This document shows positions 28,038 through 35,466 of a stretch of DNA of 64,000 nucleotides, one piece after another. The stretch's first letter is position 1, and each line of letters begins with the position of its first letter. The notes beneath the pieces are model-generated. The model saw only the letters and a list, made by a program, of their open reading frames with translations. It ran no database searches and was not told the DNA's origin. The translations under genes were made by a program, and so were the position numbers. The DNA comes from Mesorhizobium metallidurans STM 2683. Lineage in GTDB: Bacteria; Pseudomonadota; Alphaproteobacteria; Rhizobiales; Rhizobiaceae. Where the stretch lies: NCBI RefSeq assembly GCF_000350085.1, contig NZ_CAUM01000096.1:1-64000 (forward strand). The letters run 5' to 3'.

Positions 28038-29051
28038 ATGAAGCTTGCTACATTGAAGGACGGGACGCGCGACGGGAAACTTGTCGTCGTCTCGCGCGAC
28101 CTGACGCGCTTTACCGATGCCTCGTTCCTGGTGCGCACGCTGCAGGCAGCGCTCGACGACTGGGGCCGCATCGCCCCGCATCTCGCCGCCATGGCGGAAT
28201 CGCTTGAGAACAATGCGGTACCGTCTGCCCGCTTTCACGAGCATGACGCCCATTCGCCGCTGCCGCGCGCCTATCAGTGGGCCGACGGCTCCGCCTATGT
28301 GAACCATGTCGAGCTGGTGCGGAAAGCGCGCGGCGCCGAGATGCCGGCAAGCTTCTGGACCGATCCGCTGATCTACCAGGGTGGCTCGGACGCATTCATT
28401 CCGCCGCGCGATCCGATCCGCATGGCCGACGAGCAATTTGGTATCGACATGGAGGCGGAGGTCGCCGTCATCGTCGACGACGTGCCGATGGGCGCAAGCC
28501 TTGGCAAGGCGAAGGATGCGATCCGCCTTGTCATGCTCGTCAACGACGTCACGCTACGGTCGCTCACCGGGCCGGAACTCGCCAAGGGTTTCGGCTTCTT
28601 CCAGTCGAAACCGTCCTCGGCCTTTTCGCCCGTCGCGGTAACGCCGGATGAACTCGGTGACGCCTGGGATGGCGGCAAGGTCAGCCTGCCTCTGCTCGCC
28701 GATCTCAACGGCAAGCCGTTCGGCCGGGCGAACGCCGGCACCGACATGACCTTCGATTTTCCGGCGCTGATCGTCCATGCCGCCAAAACACGGAAGTTGG
28801 CTGCAGGCACGATCATCGGCTCGGGCACCGTCTCCAACAAGCAGCGCGGCGGGCCGGGCAAGCCTGTGTCGGCCGGTGGCGCCGGCTATTCCTGCATTGC
28901 CGAACTGCGTATGATCGAGACCATCGAGGCCGGTGAACCAAAAACGCCATTCCTGCGCTTTGGCGACACGGTGCGCATCGAGATGAAGGACAGGACCGGG
29001 CATTCGATCTTCGGCGCTATTGAGCAGAAGGTCGAGAAATACGAGGGGTAG
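28038..29051 (+). CDS. Fumarylacetoacetate hydrolase
   Basis: 337 residues from ATG 28038, which has a GAGAGGAAA ribosome site; the earlier in-frame start lies in repeat-derived sequence. The enzyme cleaves fumarylacetoacetate to fumarate and acetoacetate, the last step of tyrosine catabolism. The family metal-binding region is visible around DMEAEVAVIVDDVP, and GSGTVSNKQRGG and YSCIAELRMIETI are typical of the short bacterial FahA type. It follows hmgA and the hydrolase in the same direction. Confidence 0.92.
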   Translation: MKLATLKDGTRDGKLVVVSRDLTRFTDASFLVRTLQAALDDWGRIAPHLAAMAESLENNAVPSARFHEHDAHSPLPRAYQWADGSAYVNHVELVRKARGAEMPASFWTDPLIYQGGSDAFIPPRDPIRMADEQFGIDMEAEVAVIVDDVPMGASLGKAKDAIRLVMLVNDVTLRSLTGPELAKGFGFFQSKPSSAFSPVAVTPDELGDAWDGGKVSLPLLADLNGKPFGRANAGTDMTFDFPALIVHAAKTRKLAAGTIIGSGTVSNKQRGGPGKPVSAGGAGYSCIAELRMIETIEAGEPKTPFLRFGDTVRIEMKDRTGHSIFGAIEQKVEKYEG

Positions 29052-29054
29052 GGA

Positions 29055-29348
29055 ATGATGGGGGAGGCGTTCTATCTACTGGCTGGTGTCTGGGCGCTCG
29101 CCATTCTGGCGGTCTTCATCATGGCGATCCGGCTGAGCTATCGCATCGAGGCGCGTTCGCCGGATCTGACCAATCGCAGCGGCTTTCCGCGCAATGCAAT
29201 GATGTTCCACACCATCACCAACACGAATGTCGCTCGCGACCAGGAAACTCAAGCCATGCGGCGGCGCATGAACCGGCTGCTGCTGATTGTTCTGGCTGGT
29301 TTCGTGCTCATATGGGTGGCCATACGTTGGGTCCGGTCGGCGGCGTGA
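29055..29348 (+). CDS. Small two-helix membrane protein
   Basis: 97 residues, three bases after the fumarylacetoacetase stop. It has a membrane helix at residues about 5-25 (LLAGVWALAILAVFIMAIRL) and another near the C-terminus (LLLIVLAGFVLIWVAI), with a polar middle containing TNRSGFPRNAMMFHTITN. I do not recognise a family. Position suggests co-transcription with the tyrosine genes; a pathway role is unproven. The start is one of two adjacent ATGs. Confidence 0.5.
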   Translation: MMGEAFYLLAGVWALAILAVFIMAIRLSYRIEARSPDLTNRSGFPRNAMMFHTITNTNVARDQETQAMRRRMNRLLLIVLAGFVLIWVAIRWVRSAA

Positions 29349-29352
29349 AGTC

Positions 29353-29889
29353 ATGGAACTTCTCGATCATCTTCGCCGCATGGCCGGCAACAATCTCTGG
29401 TCGAACGACCGACTCTATCGTGCCGTGCTTTCGCTCCGGCCCGGTGAATTCGAGGCCGAACGCACCAGCTTCTTTCCCTCGATCAAGGCGACGCTCAACC
29501 ACATACTGGCGGTCGATCATCTCTATCTCGATTTCCTGGAGGAAGGCGGGGTCGGTGCTGCAGCCCATGACGATTATGTGCCGTTCGATGAACCACAGGC
29601 ATTGTTCGCCGCGCAGACCGCATCGGACCGGCGGCTCATCGCCTTCTGCGACCGCCTGTCCGAGGCCGATCTCGATCGCCGCGTCGTCACCGACCGGCGC
29701 GAGGACGGCATGATCCCCGAGCGCATCGGCGATATCCTCGCCCATGTCTTCCTGCACGACATCCATCATCGCGGTCAGGTGCATGCGATGCTCTCCGGCA
29801 CTTCGGTTGCGCCGCCGCAACTCGACGAGTTTTTGCTCGACTACGATTTGAAGTTGCGGCAGGCGGAGGTCGAGCGGCTCGGATTGTGA
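29353..29889 (+). CDS. DinB family protein
   Basis: 178 residues from ATG 29353. The four-helix DinB fold is indicated by LDHLRRMAGNNLWSNDRLYR at the start, a HILAVDHLYLDFL helix and the metal motif HDIHHRGQVHAML near residue 135; the three histidines normally bind one metal. The superfamily includes thiol-dependent isomerases and proteins of unknown function. It follows the tyrosine operon closely. Whether it supplies a missing isomerase step is speculative. Confidence 0.8.
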   Translation: MELLDHLRRMAGNNLWSNDRLYRAVLSLRPGEFEAERTSFFPSIKATLNHILAVDHLYLDFLEEGGVGAAAHDDYVPFDEPQALFAAQTASDRRLIAFCDRLSEADLDRRVVTDRREDGMIPERIGDILAHVFLHDIHHRGQVHAMLSGTSVAPPQLDEFLLDYDLKLRQAEVERLGL

Positions 29890-29910
29890 TGAGATGGCAC
29901 GCGTGAATTA

Positions 29911-29949
29911 TTGTAGTTACGAAATTCTTGACTCGATTGTTGTAGGTAC
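29911..29949. promoter_or_regulatory. Direct repeats upstream of brnT
   Basis: TTGTAGTTAC (29911-29920) and TTGTAGGTAC (29940-29949) are direct repeats with one mismatch, 29 bases apart, just before the brnT start. BrnA-type antitoxins autoregulate by binding such promoter sites, so these are operator candidates. Confidence 0.3.
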
Positions 29950-29954
29950 ATAAA

Positions 29955-30410
29955 TTGAAGCTCGTCTGGGATGAGATCAAGCGGCAGGCGAACGTCTCGA
30001 AGCACGGGATGGACTTTGCGGATCTCGAAATGGATTTCTTCTATGCTGCCACTCTTCTGCCGGCGCGGGGCAAGCGCTTCATGGCGATCGGAAACATTAG
30101 AGACCGTTTGGAAATTCTACTCTGGCGGCCATCTGATGGCGTTTTCTGCGCTTCCGGCCTTCGCCGGCCGAAGCACTCATGAGCGGTTGTGGTAGCTAAG
30201 GCTACGGCCGGCGTAGGCCGGTGCTCACGGACCCAAATGTCCGCTGCGCGCCGGTTCTCGAAACCACCACCATATGACTCGCCTGAGCGAATTTCGAAAC
30301 AGTCTCTTAGAGAAGTTGCGGTCACCGTCGTTTTCTCCCGCCTTGGAAACGAGGCCATTTCTATCGTTTCCATGCGGCACGCCAGCGAGAAGGAAAGGAA
30401 CATCCGATGA
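29955..30410 (+). pseudogene. brnT: BrnT-type toxin gene interrupted by a MITE-like insertion
   Basis: The 5' part (29955-30099, TTG start) encodes WDEIKRQANVSKHGMDFADL and continues to AIGNIR, typical BrnT. The 3' part (30310-30410) encodes TVVFSRLGNEAISIVSMRHA and ends ERNIR. Between them lies a 207-bp element flanked by TTA. Deleting the element and one TTA joins the parts in frame into an 81-residue BrnT, a ribonuclease toxin. As it stands, translation runs into the insertion and stops at about 30182, losing the C-terminal half. The intact gene would have overlapped brnA by ATGA. The toxin is probably inactive. Confidence 0.9.
30100..30306. mobile_element. 207-bp MITE-like element with imperfect terminal inverted repeats
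   Basis: The left end GAGACCGTTTGGAAATTC and the complement of the right end GAGACTGTTTCGAAATTC match at 16 of 18 bases, with weaker similarity further in. The flanking TTA at 30097-30099 and 30307-30309 is a likely 3-bp target duplication. No transposase is encoded, and the interior is rich in palindromes (CCGGCC and GTAGC...GCTAC). It disrupts brnT. It is nonautonomous and would need a transposase elsewhere. Confidence 0.8.
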
Positions 30411-30730
30411 CGGCCAAGAAACTGACCATCACCAAGCCTGACAAGGAGTTCACGCCAGGTAAGGGCTTCACCAAAGCCGATTGGGATGCTGTCGACAGCC
30501 CGGAGGCCACGGATGAGCAAATCGCGCAAGCCCGTCCTTTCGCCGAAGTCTTCCCGGACCTTGCCGAGAGCATTCGTCGTTCGCGCGGCCGGCCGGCGCT
30601 CGACAATCCGAAGAAGCAGGTTACGCTGCGGCTCGACAGCGATGTGGTGGCCCGATTCCGTGCCGGTGGCCCCGGCTGGCAAAGCCGGATCAATGACATT
30701 CTGCGCAAGGCCGCCGGCCTTCGGAAGTAG
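30407..30730 (+). CDS. brnA: BrnA-type antitoxin
   Basis: 107 residues. The N-terminal part (TITKPDKEFTPGKGFTKADWDAVD) is the BrnA toxin-neutralising region, and the C-terminal KKQVTLRLDSDVVARFRAGGPGWQSRINDILRKA is a ribbon-helix-helix DNA-binding domain. It is intact and starts inside the brnT stop (ATGA). BrnA inhibits BrnT and represses the promoter. With its toxin broken, it is now an orphan antitoxin and may still act as a regulator or neutralise a related toxin. Confidence 0.88.
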   Translation: MTAKKLTITKPDKEFTPGKGFTKADWDAVDSPEATDEQIAQARPFAEVFPDLAESIRRSRGRPALDNPKKQVTLRLDSDVVARFRAGGPGWQSRINDILRKAAGLRK

Positions 30731-30774
30731 CGGGCGGTCTGGCAAGCGCGAGGAAGCCTCGACCGATACCGGAA

Positions 30775-31149
30775 TCAGGCCAACGCAACGTCGTAACGAG
30801 CGAAATGTGGGTCGGCCGTCAGAATGCTAAGTTTCTCCACTTGCGCCTGTGCAATCAGCAGTCTGTCGAACGGATCACCATGGTGGGGCAGGCCGCCGAC
30901 GGCGTTGGCATGCTGGAAGGTGACGGCGAGCGGCTGAAATTGCATCTTTGGAAGCAACGTCGTCAGATCGTCCGGCACGTTGAGTTTTCCGATCGAACGT
31001 TTGATAGCAATTTCCCAAGCGCTTGCCGCGCTCGCGAACACCACCGCTTCCGAAGCCAGGATAGCGCGGTGGTGCTCGCTCAGACGTCGATCGTCCGAAA
31101 TCGACCAAAGGATGACATGTGTGTCGGCGAGAAACGGGCCGACCGTCAT
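30775..31149 (-). CDS. PIN-domain (VapC-like) toxin
   Basis: 124 residues from ATG 31149. The PIN ribonuclease motifs are present: ADTHVILW near the start, SAWEIAIK, HHGDPFDRLLIAQA and LTADPHF with the late acidic residue. Members cleave tRNA or rRNA. It overlaps the upstream antitoxin gene by ATGA (31146-31149). The unit is convergent with brnA, 44 bases away, so two toxin-antitoxin loci stand tail to tail. The acidic active-site set appears complete. Confidence 0.88.
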   Translation of the reverse strand: MTVGPFLADTHVILWSISDDRRLSEHHRAILASEAVVFASAASAWEIAIKRSIGKLNVPDDLTTLLPKMQFQPLAVTFQHANAVGGLPHHGDPFDRLLIAQAQVEKLSILTADPHFARYDVALA

Positions 31150-31370
31150 TTCACGTACTCGTCCCATTCGGGACCGAGTTCGTCAAAATCGTCCGCAATC
31201 CAGATCTTGCCCTTCAAGGCGCCGATACGCGGCAGGAGTTCGGCCACTGCCGGAGGTGCGATACGCGCCGCCACCTTGCCGTGGCGTGTGAGCACGATCT
31301 CCTCACCGGCTTCCGCGCGGCTGACGAGTTCTGACAGTTTCGCCTTGGCTTCTGCAATGGAGATATTCAT
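31146..31370 (-). CDS. Phd/YefM-type antitoxin
   Basis: 74 residues with the Phd/YefM N-terminal DNA-binding pattern: ISIAEAKAKLSELVSRAEAG followed by EIVLTRHGKVAARI. The C-terminal acidic tail (DDFDELGPEWDEYVK) would bind the PIN toxin. It precedes and overlaps the toxin gene, the usual order. It probably autoregulates the pair; the upstream region is AT-rich (TTATGACTAGAATTTAGGTC). Confidence 0.87.
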   Translation of the reverse strand: MNISIAEAKAKLSELVSRAEAGEEIVLTRHGKVAARIAPPAVAELLPRIGALKGKIWIADDFDELGPEWDEYVK

Positions 31371-31434
31371 GGCTCGATCCCTTATGACTAGAATTTAGGT
31401 CATAATTGATTGAGCGCAAGGCGACAGCGTCTGC

Positions 31435-32547
31435 CTACTCCGCCGCCTGAACCTTGATCACCCCGCGTTTGATCTGGTCCTGCTCGATCGATTCGAACAA
31501 GGCGCGGAAATTGCCTTCGCCAAACCCTTCATCGCCTTTCCTTTGGATAAACTCGAAGAAGATCGGCCCGATCACGGTTTTTGAAAAAATCTGCAGCAGG
31601 ATTTTGGTCGTCCCGCCGTCGACCACGCCTTCGCCGTCGATCAGGATGCCGTGCTTCTTCATTCGGTGGATCGGCTCGTCATGGCCGCTCACCCTGTCAT
31701 GGGACATGTCGTAATAGGTCTCGGGCGGACCTGGCATGAATTTCAGCCCATTGGCGGCCAGCCTGTCGGTGGCGGCGTAGATCTCGTCGGTGCCAACGGC
31801 GATGTGCTGGATGCCTTCGCCATTGTACTTCTTCAGATACTCGGCGATCTGGCTGGTGTCGTCCTTGGATTCGTTGAGCGGAATGCGGATCTTGCCGCAG
31901 GGCGAGGTGATCGCACGGCTGACCAGCCCGGTGATCTTGCCGTCGATGTCGAAGAAATGGATCTGCTTGAAGCCGAACAGATCGCGGTAGAAGTCCCACC
32001 ATTTGTCCATCTGGCCGCGATAGACATTGTGGGTGAGGTGGTCGAGATAATAGAAGCCGACGCCCTCCGGCTTCGGGTCGCGCGCGCCCAGCCACTCGAA
32101 CTCGGCATCATAGGCCGAGCCCTTCTCGCCGTAGGTCTCGATGAAATAGAGCAGCGAACCGCCGATGCCGACGATGGCCGGCACATCAAGCGCCTTGTCG
32201 GCGCCTTCATAGGGGGTGGCGCCTTTGGCGACGGCATGGTCGAAGGCATGCTTGGCGTCGACCACGCGCCACGCCATCGAGGCAGCGCAAGGCCCATGCT
32301 TGTCGACGAATTTCATCGCATGCGAGCCGGGCTCGGCATTGACGACGTAGTTGATGTCGCCTTGCCGCCAGACGGTGATGTTCTTGCTGCGGTGTTTTGC
32401 AACCGCGACATAGCCCATCCGGTTGAAAAGCTCGGCCAGCTTTTCCGGTTCGGGATGCGCGAACTCGACGAATTCGAACCCGTCGGTGCCGGCAGGGTTG
32501 GCCTTGCCGATCTTCGCGGGCGGTGCGTCGTGCGGGAAGGGACCCAT
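31435..32547 (-). CDS. hpd: 4-hydroxyphenylpyruvate dioxygenase
   Basis: 370 residues. It converts 4-hydroxyphenylpyruvate to homogentisate, feeding HmgA. The two vicinal-oxygen-chelate domains are visible; iron ligands lie in LDHLTHNV and QHIAVGTD and in the C-terminal FFEFIQRKG. The ending GFGEGNFRALFESIE is characteristic. It is oriented away from an Lrp-type regulator that starts 139 bases upstream. With hmgA and fumarylacetoacetase nearby it completes most of tyrosine catabolism in this region. Confidence 0.96.
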   Translation of the reverse strand: MGPFPHDAPPAKIGKANPAGTDGFEFVEFAHPEPEKLAELFNRMGYVAVAKHRSKNITVWRQGDINYVVNAEPGSHAMKFVDKHGPCAASMAWRVVDAKHAFDHAVAKGATPYEGADKALDVPAIVGIGGSLLYFIETYGEKGSAYDAEFEWLGARDPKPEGVGFYYLDHLTHNVYRGQMDKWWDFYRDLFGFKQIHFFDIDGKITGLVSRAITSPCGKIRIPLNESKDDTSQIAEYLKKYNGEGIQHIAVGTDEIYAATDRLAANGLKFMPGPPETYYDMSHDRVSGHDEPIHRMKKHGILIDGEGVVDGGTTKILLQIFSKTVIGPIFFEFIQRKGDEGFGEGNFRALFESIEQDQIKRGVIKVQAAE

Positions 32548-32626
32548 GGCAATCCTCCAAAAGCTGACGTGGCCGGGAAGGGCCGTCTCGACGCAATGAT
32601 AGCGCGGGATGGGTGCATGGTGCTTG

Positions 32627-32645
32627 CATTCAAACGCTTGAAATG
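32627..32645. promoter_or_regulatory. Inverted repeat between hpd and the Lrp gene
   Basis: CATTCAA-ACGC-TTGAAATG is an inverted repeat with a single-base asymmetry in the divergent region. It is a candidate site for the adjacent Lrp/AsnC regulator; AT-rich dyads of this kind suit the family. Confidence 0.3.
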
Positions 32646-32686
32646 ATCAAGTGATGCGCAGATCGTGCATTTATGGAGGAAAAACT

Positions 32687-33154
32687 GTGGATGATGCGCG
32701 CATTGATCAGTTTGACCGCAAGATAATGTCGCTTTTGCAAGGCGATGCGCGGCTCACCAACAACGATTTGTCGGAGCGGGTGAACCTGTCGGCGTCACAG
32801 TGCTCGCGCCGCCGCCAGCGCCTGGAGGAGGACGGCTATATCAAGGGCTACCGCGCCGTGCTCGACCGCGACCGGCTGGGTTTCTCGCTGGTCAATGTCA
32901 TCTCCGTGACGCTCGCCACCCACAACCGCGACAATGCCCGGCGCTTCGGTGAATTGGTGGCGCGGCTGCCCGAAGTGCAGGAGGCACACGCGCTGACCGG
33001 CGAGATGGATTATATCCTCAAGGTGGTAACGCCGGACCTGAAGTCGCTGTCGGAATTCGTCAATGGCGTGCTGCTGCCGCACGAATCCGTGCAGCACGTA
33101 AAGACGGCGATCGTGCTCGAAACGCTGAAGGAAACCGGCGCGCTGCCGATTTGA
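32687..33154 (+). CDS. Lrp/AsnC family regulator
   Basis: 155 residues starting at GTG 32687, which has GGAGGA six bases upstream; a longer reading from 32651 would place that site inside the gene. The HTH (LTNNDLSERVNLSASQCSRR) is followed by the RAM ligand domain (AHALTGEMDYILKVV). It is divergent from hpd and probably regulates it in response to tyrosine or phenylalanine, as in other rhizobial hpd loci. The ligand is inferred. Confidence 0.87.
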   Translation: MDDARIDQFDRKIMSLLQGDARLTNNDLSERVNLSASQCSRRRQRLEEDGYIKGYRAVLDRDRLGFSLVNVISVTLATHNRDNARRFGELVARLPEVQEAHALTGEMDYILKVVTPDLKSLSEFVNGVLLPHESVQHVKTAIVLETLKETGALPI

Positions 33155-33158
33155 CAGG

Positions 33159-33497
33159 TCAACCCCTCTGCTGCTGGATCAGCCCATAAAGATTGGTGCA
33201 GCGCGCGCCGGAACGGCAATAGGCGAAGACCGGCCCTTCCAGTTCGTCAAGCGCCTCGGCCTGATCCTCGACATTCTCTTGCGTGATCTGGCCGCTGATC
33301 ACCGGGATGAAGCGGAAGGCGAGCCCGGCGGCTTCGGCCGCCGCCTTGACGCTGTCGGCCGAAGGCTGCCCGGGCTGCTCGTCGTCCGGCCGGTTGCAGA
33401 TGACGCTCTTGAAGCCGGCGGCCCTGATGGCGGCGACGTCTTCGGGCTGGATCTGGCCCGAGACCGAATAGTCCTCGCTGATCTCGCGGTATTCCAT
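33159..33497 (-). CDS. TIGR01244/DUF442 phosphatase-like protein
   Basis: 112 residues from ATG 33497. The fold is dual-specificity-phosphatase-like: YSVSGQIQPEDVAAIRAAGF at the start and the loop AYCRSGARCTNLY near the end, a CX4R version of the phosphate-binding motif typical of this family (Blh-type, sometimes fused to MBL sulfur dioxygenases). It may act in sulfide or persulfide metabolism, but the stand-alone form is uncharacterised. Neighbours do not clarify it. Confidence 0.8.
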   Translation of the reverse strand: MEYREISEDYSVSGQIQPEDVAAIRAAGFKSVICNRPDDEQPGQPSADSVKAAAEAAGLAFRFIPVISGQITQENVEDQAEALDELEGPVFAYCRSGARCTNLYGLIQQQRG

Positions 33498-33621
33498 GGC
33501 TCTGTCCTCGCAATCTGATTTGCCGGCAATCTTGCCACTCCCCGGCATGGGCGGCAATCCGCATCGGGGGAATTCTCTGCCAAATAGGCATTGCGAGCCG
33601 GAAAATCCAGGCGCGCTCGAC

Positions 33622-34563
33622 TCAGCTGCCGAGGATCGCGCCTTTGATCTGGGCGATGTTGTTGTGCATCATGTCGATATAGGTCGAGGCCGGGCCATCG
33701 GGCAGCGACAGCGCATCCGAATAGAGCGTACCGCCCACCTTGATGCCGGTCTCGCTGGCGATCTGCTCGATCAGGCGCGGATTGGTGATGTTCTCGACGA
33801 AGATCGCCGCTGCCTTGTCCCGCTTGACTTGGCTGACCAGCTTGGCGACATCGGCGGCCGAGGGCTCGGAGTCGGTCGACACACCTTGCGGGGCAAGGAA
33901 AGTCAGGCCGTATGCATGCTCGAAATAGCCGAAGGCGTCATGCGAGGTGATGACGACGCGCTTCTCCTGCGGGATCGACTGGATCGCCGCCTTCACTTCG
34001 CCTTCGACCGCGTCAAGCTTCTCGGTATAGGCGGCGGCATTGGCCTTGTAGCTGTCGCAGCCCTGGGCATCGGCGGCGCAGAAAGCATCGGCAATGTTCT
34101 TCACATAGATCTTGGCATTGGCGATCGACTGGAAAGCATGCGGATCGGTGACCGTCTTGCCGCTGCCGGTATTGGCGCCTTCGGCAGCGTCGGCATCGGC
34201 GAATTCGGGCTTGAAATTGATCGGCGTCACGTCCTTGGTCAGGACGGCGATCGTCGCCTTTGTGGCGCTGGCGTCGACCAGGCGCTGCAGAAAGCCTTCG
34301 AAATGCAGGCCGTTGACCAGAACCACATCGGCGCCGGCCATCGCAACGGCATCGGCCGGGCTCGGCTCATAGACATGGGCGTCGCCATCCGGCCCAACGA
34401 TGGTGGTGATGTTGACCCGGTCGCCACCGACATTTTTGGCGAAATCGGCGATGACGGTGAAACTGGCGACCACTTTCAACGGCTCGGCAAAGGCCGACGA
34501 TACGCCAAAGGCGCTTAATGTTATAACGCTCAATGTAAGGGCGGCGCGGATCGATTTCAGCAT
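33622..34563 (-). CDS. znuA: Zinc ABC transporter, periplasmic binding protein
   Basis: 313 residues with a signal peptide ending near SSAFAEP. It is a cluster A-I metal receptor. The ligands read H63 (DAHVYEPSP), H142 (TDPHAFQS), H208 (SHDAFGYF) and D283 (LYSDALS). A His at the third position fits zinc; manganese receptors use Glu there. The His-rich loop typical of enterobacterial ZnuA is absent. It is the last gene of an ATPase-permease-receptor operon behind a Zur-like box. An AztC-type zinc receptor is an alternative name. Confidence 0.88.
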   Translation of the reverse strand: MLKSIRAALTLSVITLSAFGVSSAFAEPLKVVASFTVIADFAKNVGGDRVNITTIVGPDGDAHVYEPSPADAVAMAGADVVLVNGLHFEGFLQRLVDASATKATIAVLTKDVTPINFKPEFADADAAEGANTGSGKTVTDPHAFQSIANAKIYVKNIADAFCAADAQGCDSYKANAAAYTEKLDAVEGEVKAAIQSIPQEKRVVITSHDAFGYFEHAYGLTFLAPQGVSTDSEPSAADVAKLVSQVKRDKAAAIFVENITNPRLIEQIASETGIKVGGTLYSDALSLPDGPASTYIDMMHNNIAQIKGAILGS

Positions 34564-34587
34564 TGGGCAGGTCTCCTTGGTTGGGGA

Positions 34588-35466
34588 TCAGGCGGTTCTA
34601 TGCCGGTGATGGATGATGCGGGCGCGGAGGACGCCGCGCGTGCCGAACAGGATCGAGGCAAAATAGACGACGCCGGCGGACAGGATGATGGCCGGGCCGG
34701 ACGGCAGCGACGCATGATAGGACAACAGAAGACCGGCAATGCAGGAGGCAAAGCCGATCAGCACCGCCAGCACGCACATCGGTTCGACGCGAGCGGTCCA
34801 GAAGCGGGCGGCCGCTGCCGGCAGCATCATCAGCCCGACCGAAAGCAGCGTGCCAAGCGCCTGGAAGCCACCGACCAGGTTGAGCACGACGAGGCCGAGG
34901 AAGATGAAATGCACCGGGCTGCCCAGCCGGCTGACCGAACGCAGGAACAGCGGATCGAGACATTCGGCGACCAGCGCCCGCCAGAAGATGGCAAGACTAA
35001 TCAGCGTCACAGCGACGATGCCGCCGATCAGCGCCAGCGCCTCGTTGTTGAGCGCCAGGACTGTGCCGAACAGCACATGCATGAGATCGACGCTGGAGCC
35101 GCGGATCGACACCATCAGCACGCCGATGGCGAACGAAATCAGGTAGAAGGCCGCCATCGAGGCGTCCTCGCGCTGGATGGTGAAGCGCGAGACAGCACCG
35201 GCACCGAGCGCCACGATGATGCCGGCGATCAGGCCGCCAATGGTCATCGGCAGGATTTCCAGTCCGTAGAGCAGGAAGCCGGCGGCGGCACCCGGCAGGA
35301 TGGCGTGGGCCATGGCATCGCCGGAGAGGCTCATGCGCCTCAGCATCAGGAAGACGCCGACCGGGCAGGCGCCGAGCGACAGCATCAGCGAGCCGATCAG
35401 AGCCCGCTGCATGAAGCCGAAATCGGCGAAGGGGGCGATGAAGAGGCCGTAGAACATGTCCATCAC
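34588..35466 (-). CDS. znuB: Zinc ABC transporter, permease
   Basis: 292 residues with eight or more hydrophobic segments of the ABC-3 permease family (MRRMSLSGDAMAHAILPGAAAGF is typical, at about residues 42-64). It forms the membrane channel for zinc uptake. The stop lies 24 bases before znuA, and its start overlaps znuC by ATGA (35463-35466), so the three genes are one transcript. The C-terminal tail is Arg/His-rich (RARIIHHRHRTA). Confidence 0.9.
   Translation of the reverse strand: MMDMFYGLFIAPFADFGFMQRALIGSLMLSLGACPVGVFLMLRRMSLSGDAMAHAILPGAAAGFLLYGLEILPMTIGGLIAGIIVALGAGAVSRFTIQREDASMAAFYLISFAIGVLMVSIRGSSVDLMHVLFGTVLALNNEALALIGGIVAVTLISLAIFWRALVAECLDPLFLRSVSRLGSPVHFIFLGLVVLNLVGGFQALGTLLSVGLMMLPAAAARFWTARVEPMCVLAVLIGFASCIAGLLLSYHASLPSGPAIILSAGVVYFASILFGTRGVLRARIIHHRHRTA

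Noticed and set aside
29928..29956. TTGACT-N17-TAAATT as a brnT promoter
   Set aside because: The -10 box would overlap the TTG start codon and place transcription start inside the gene.
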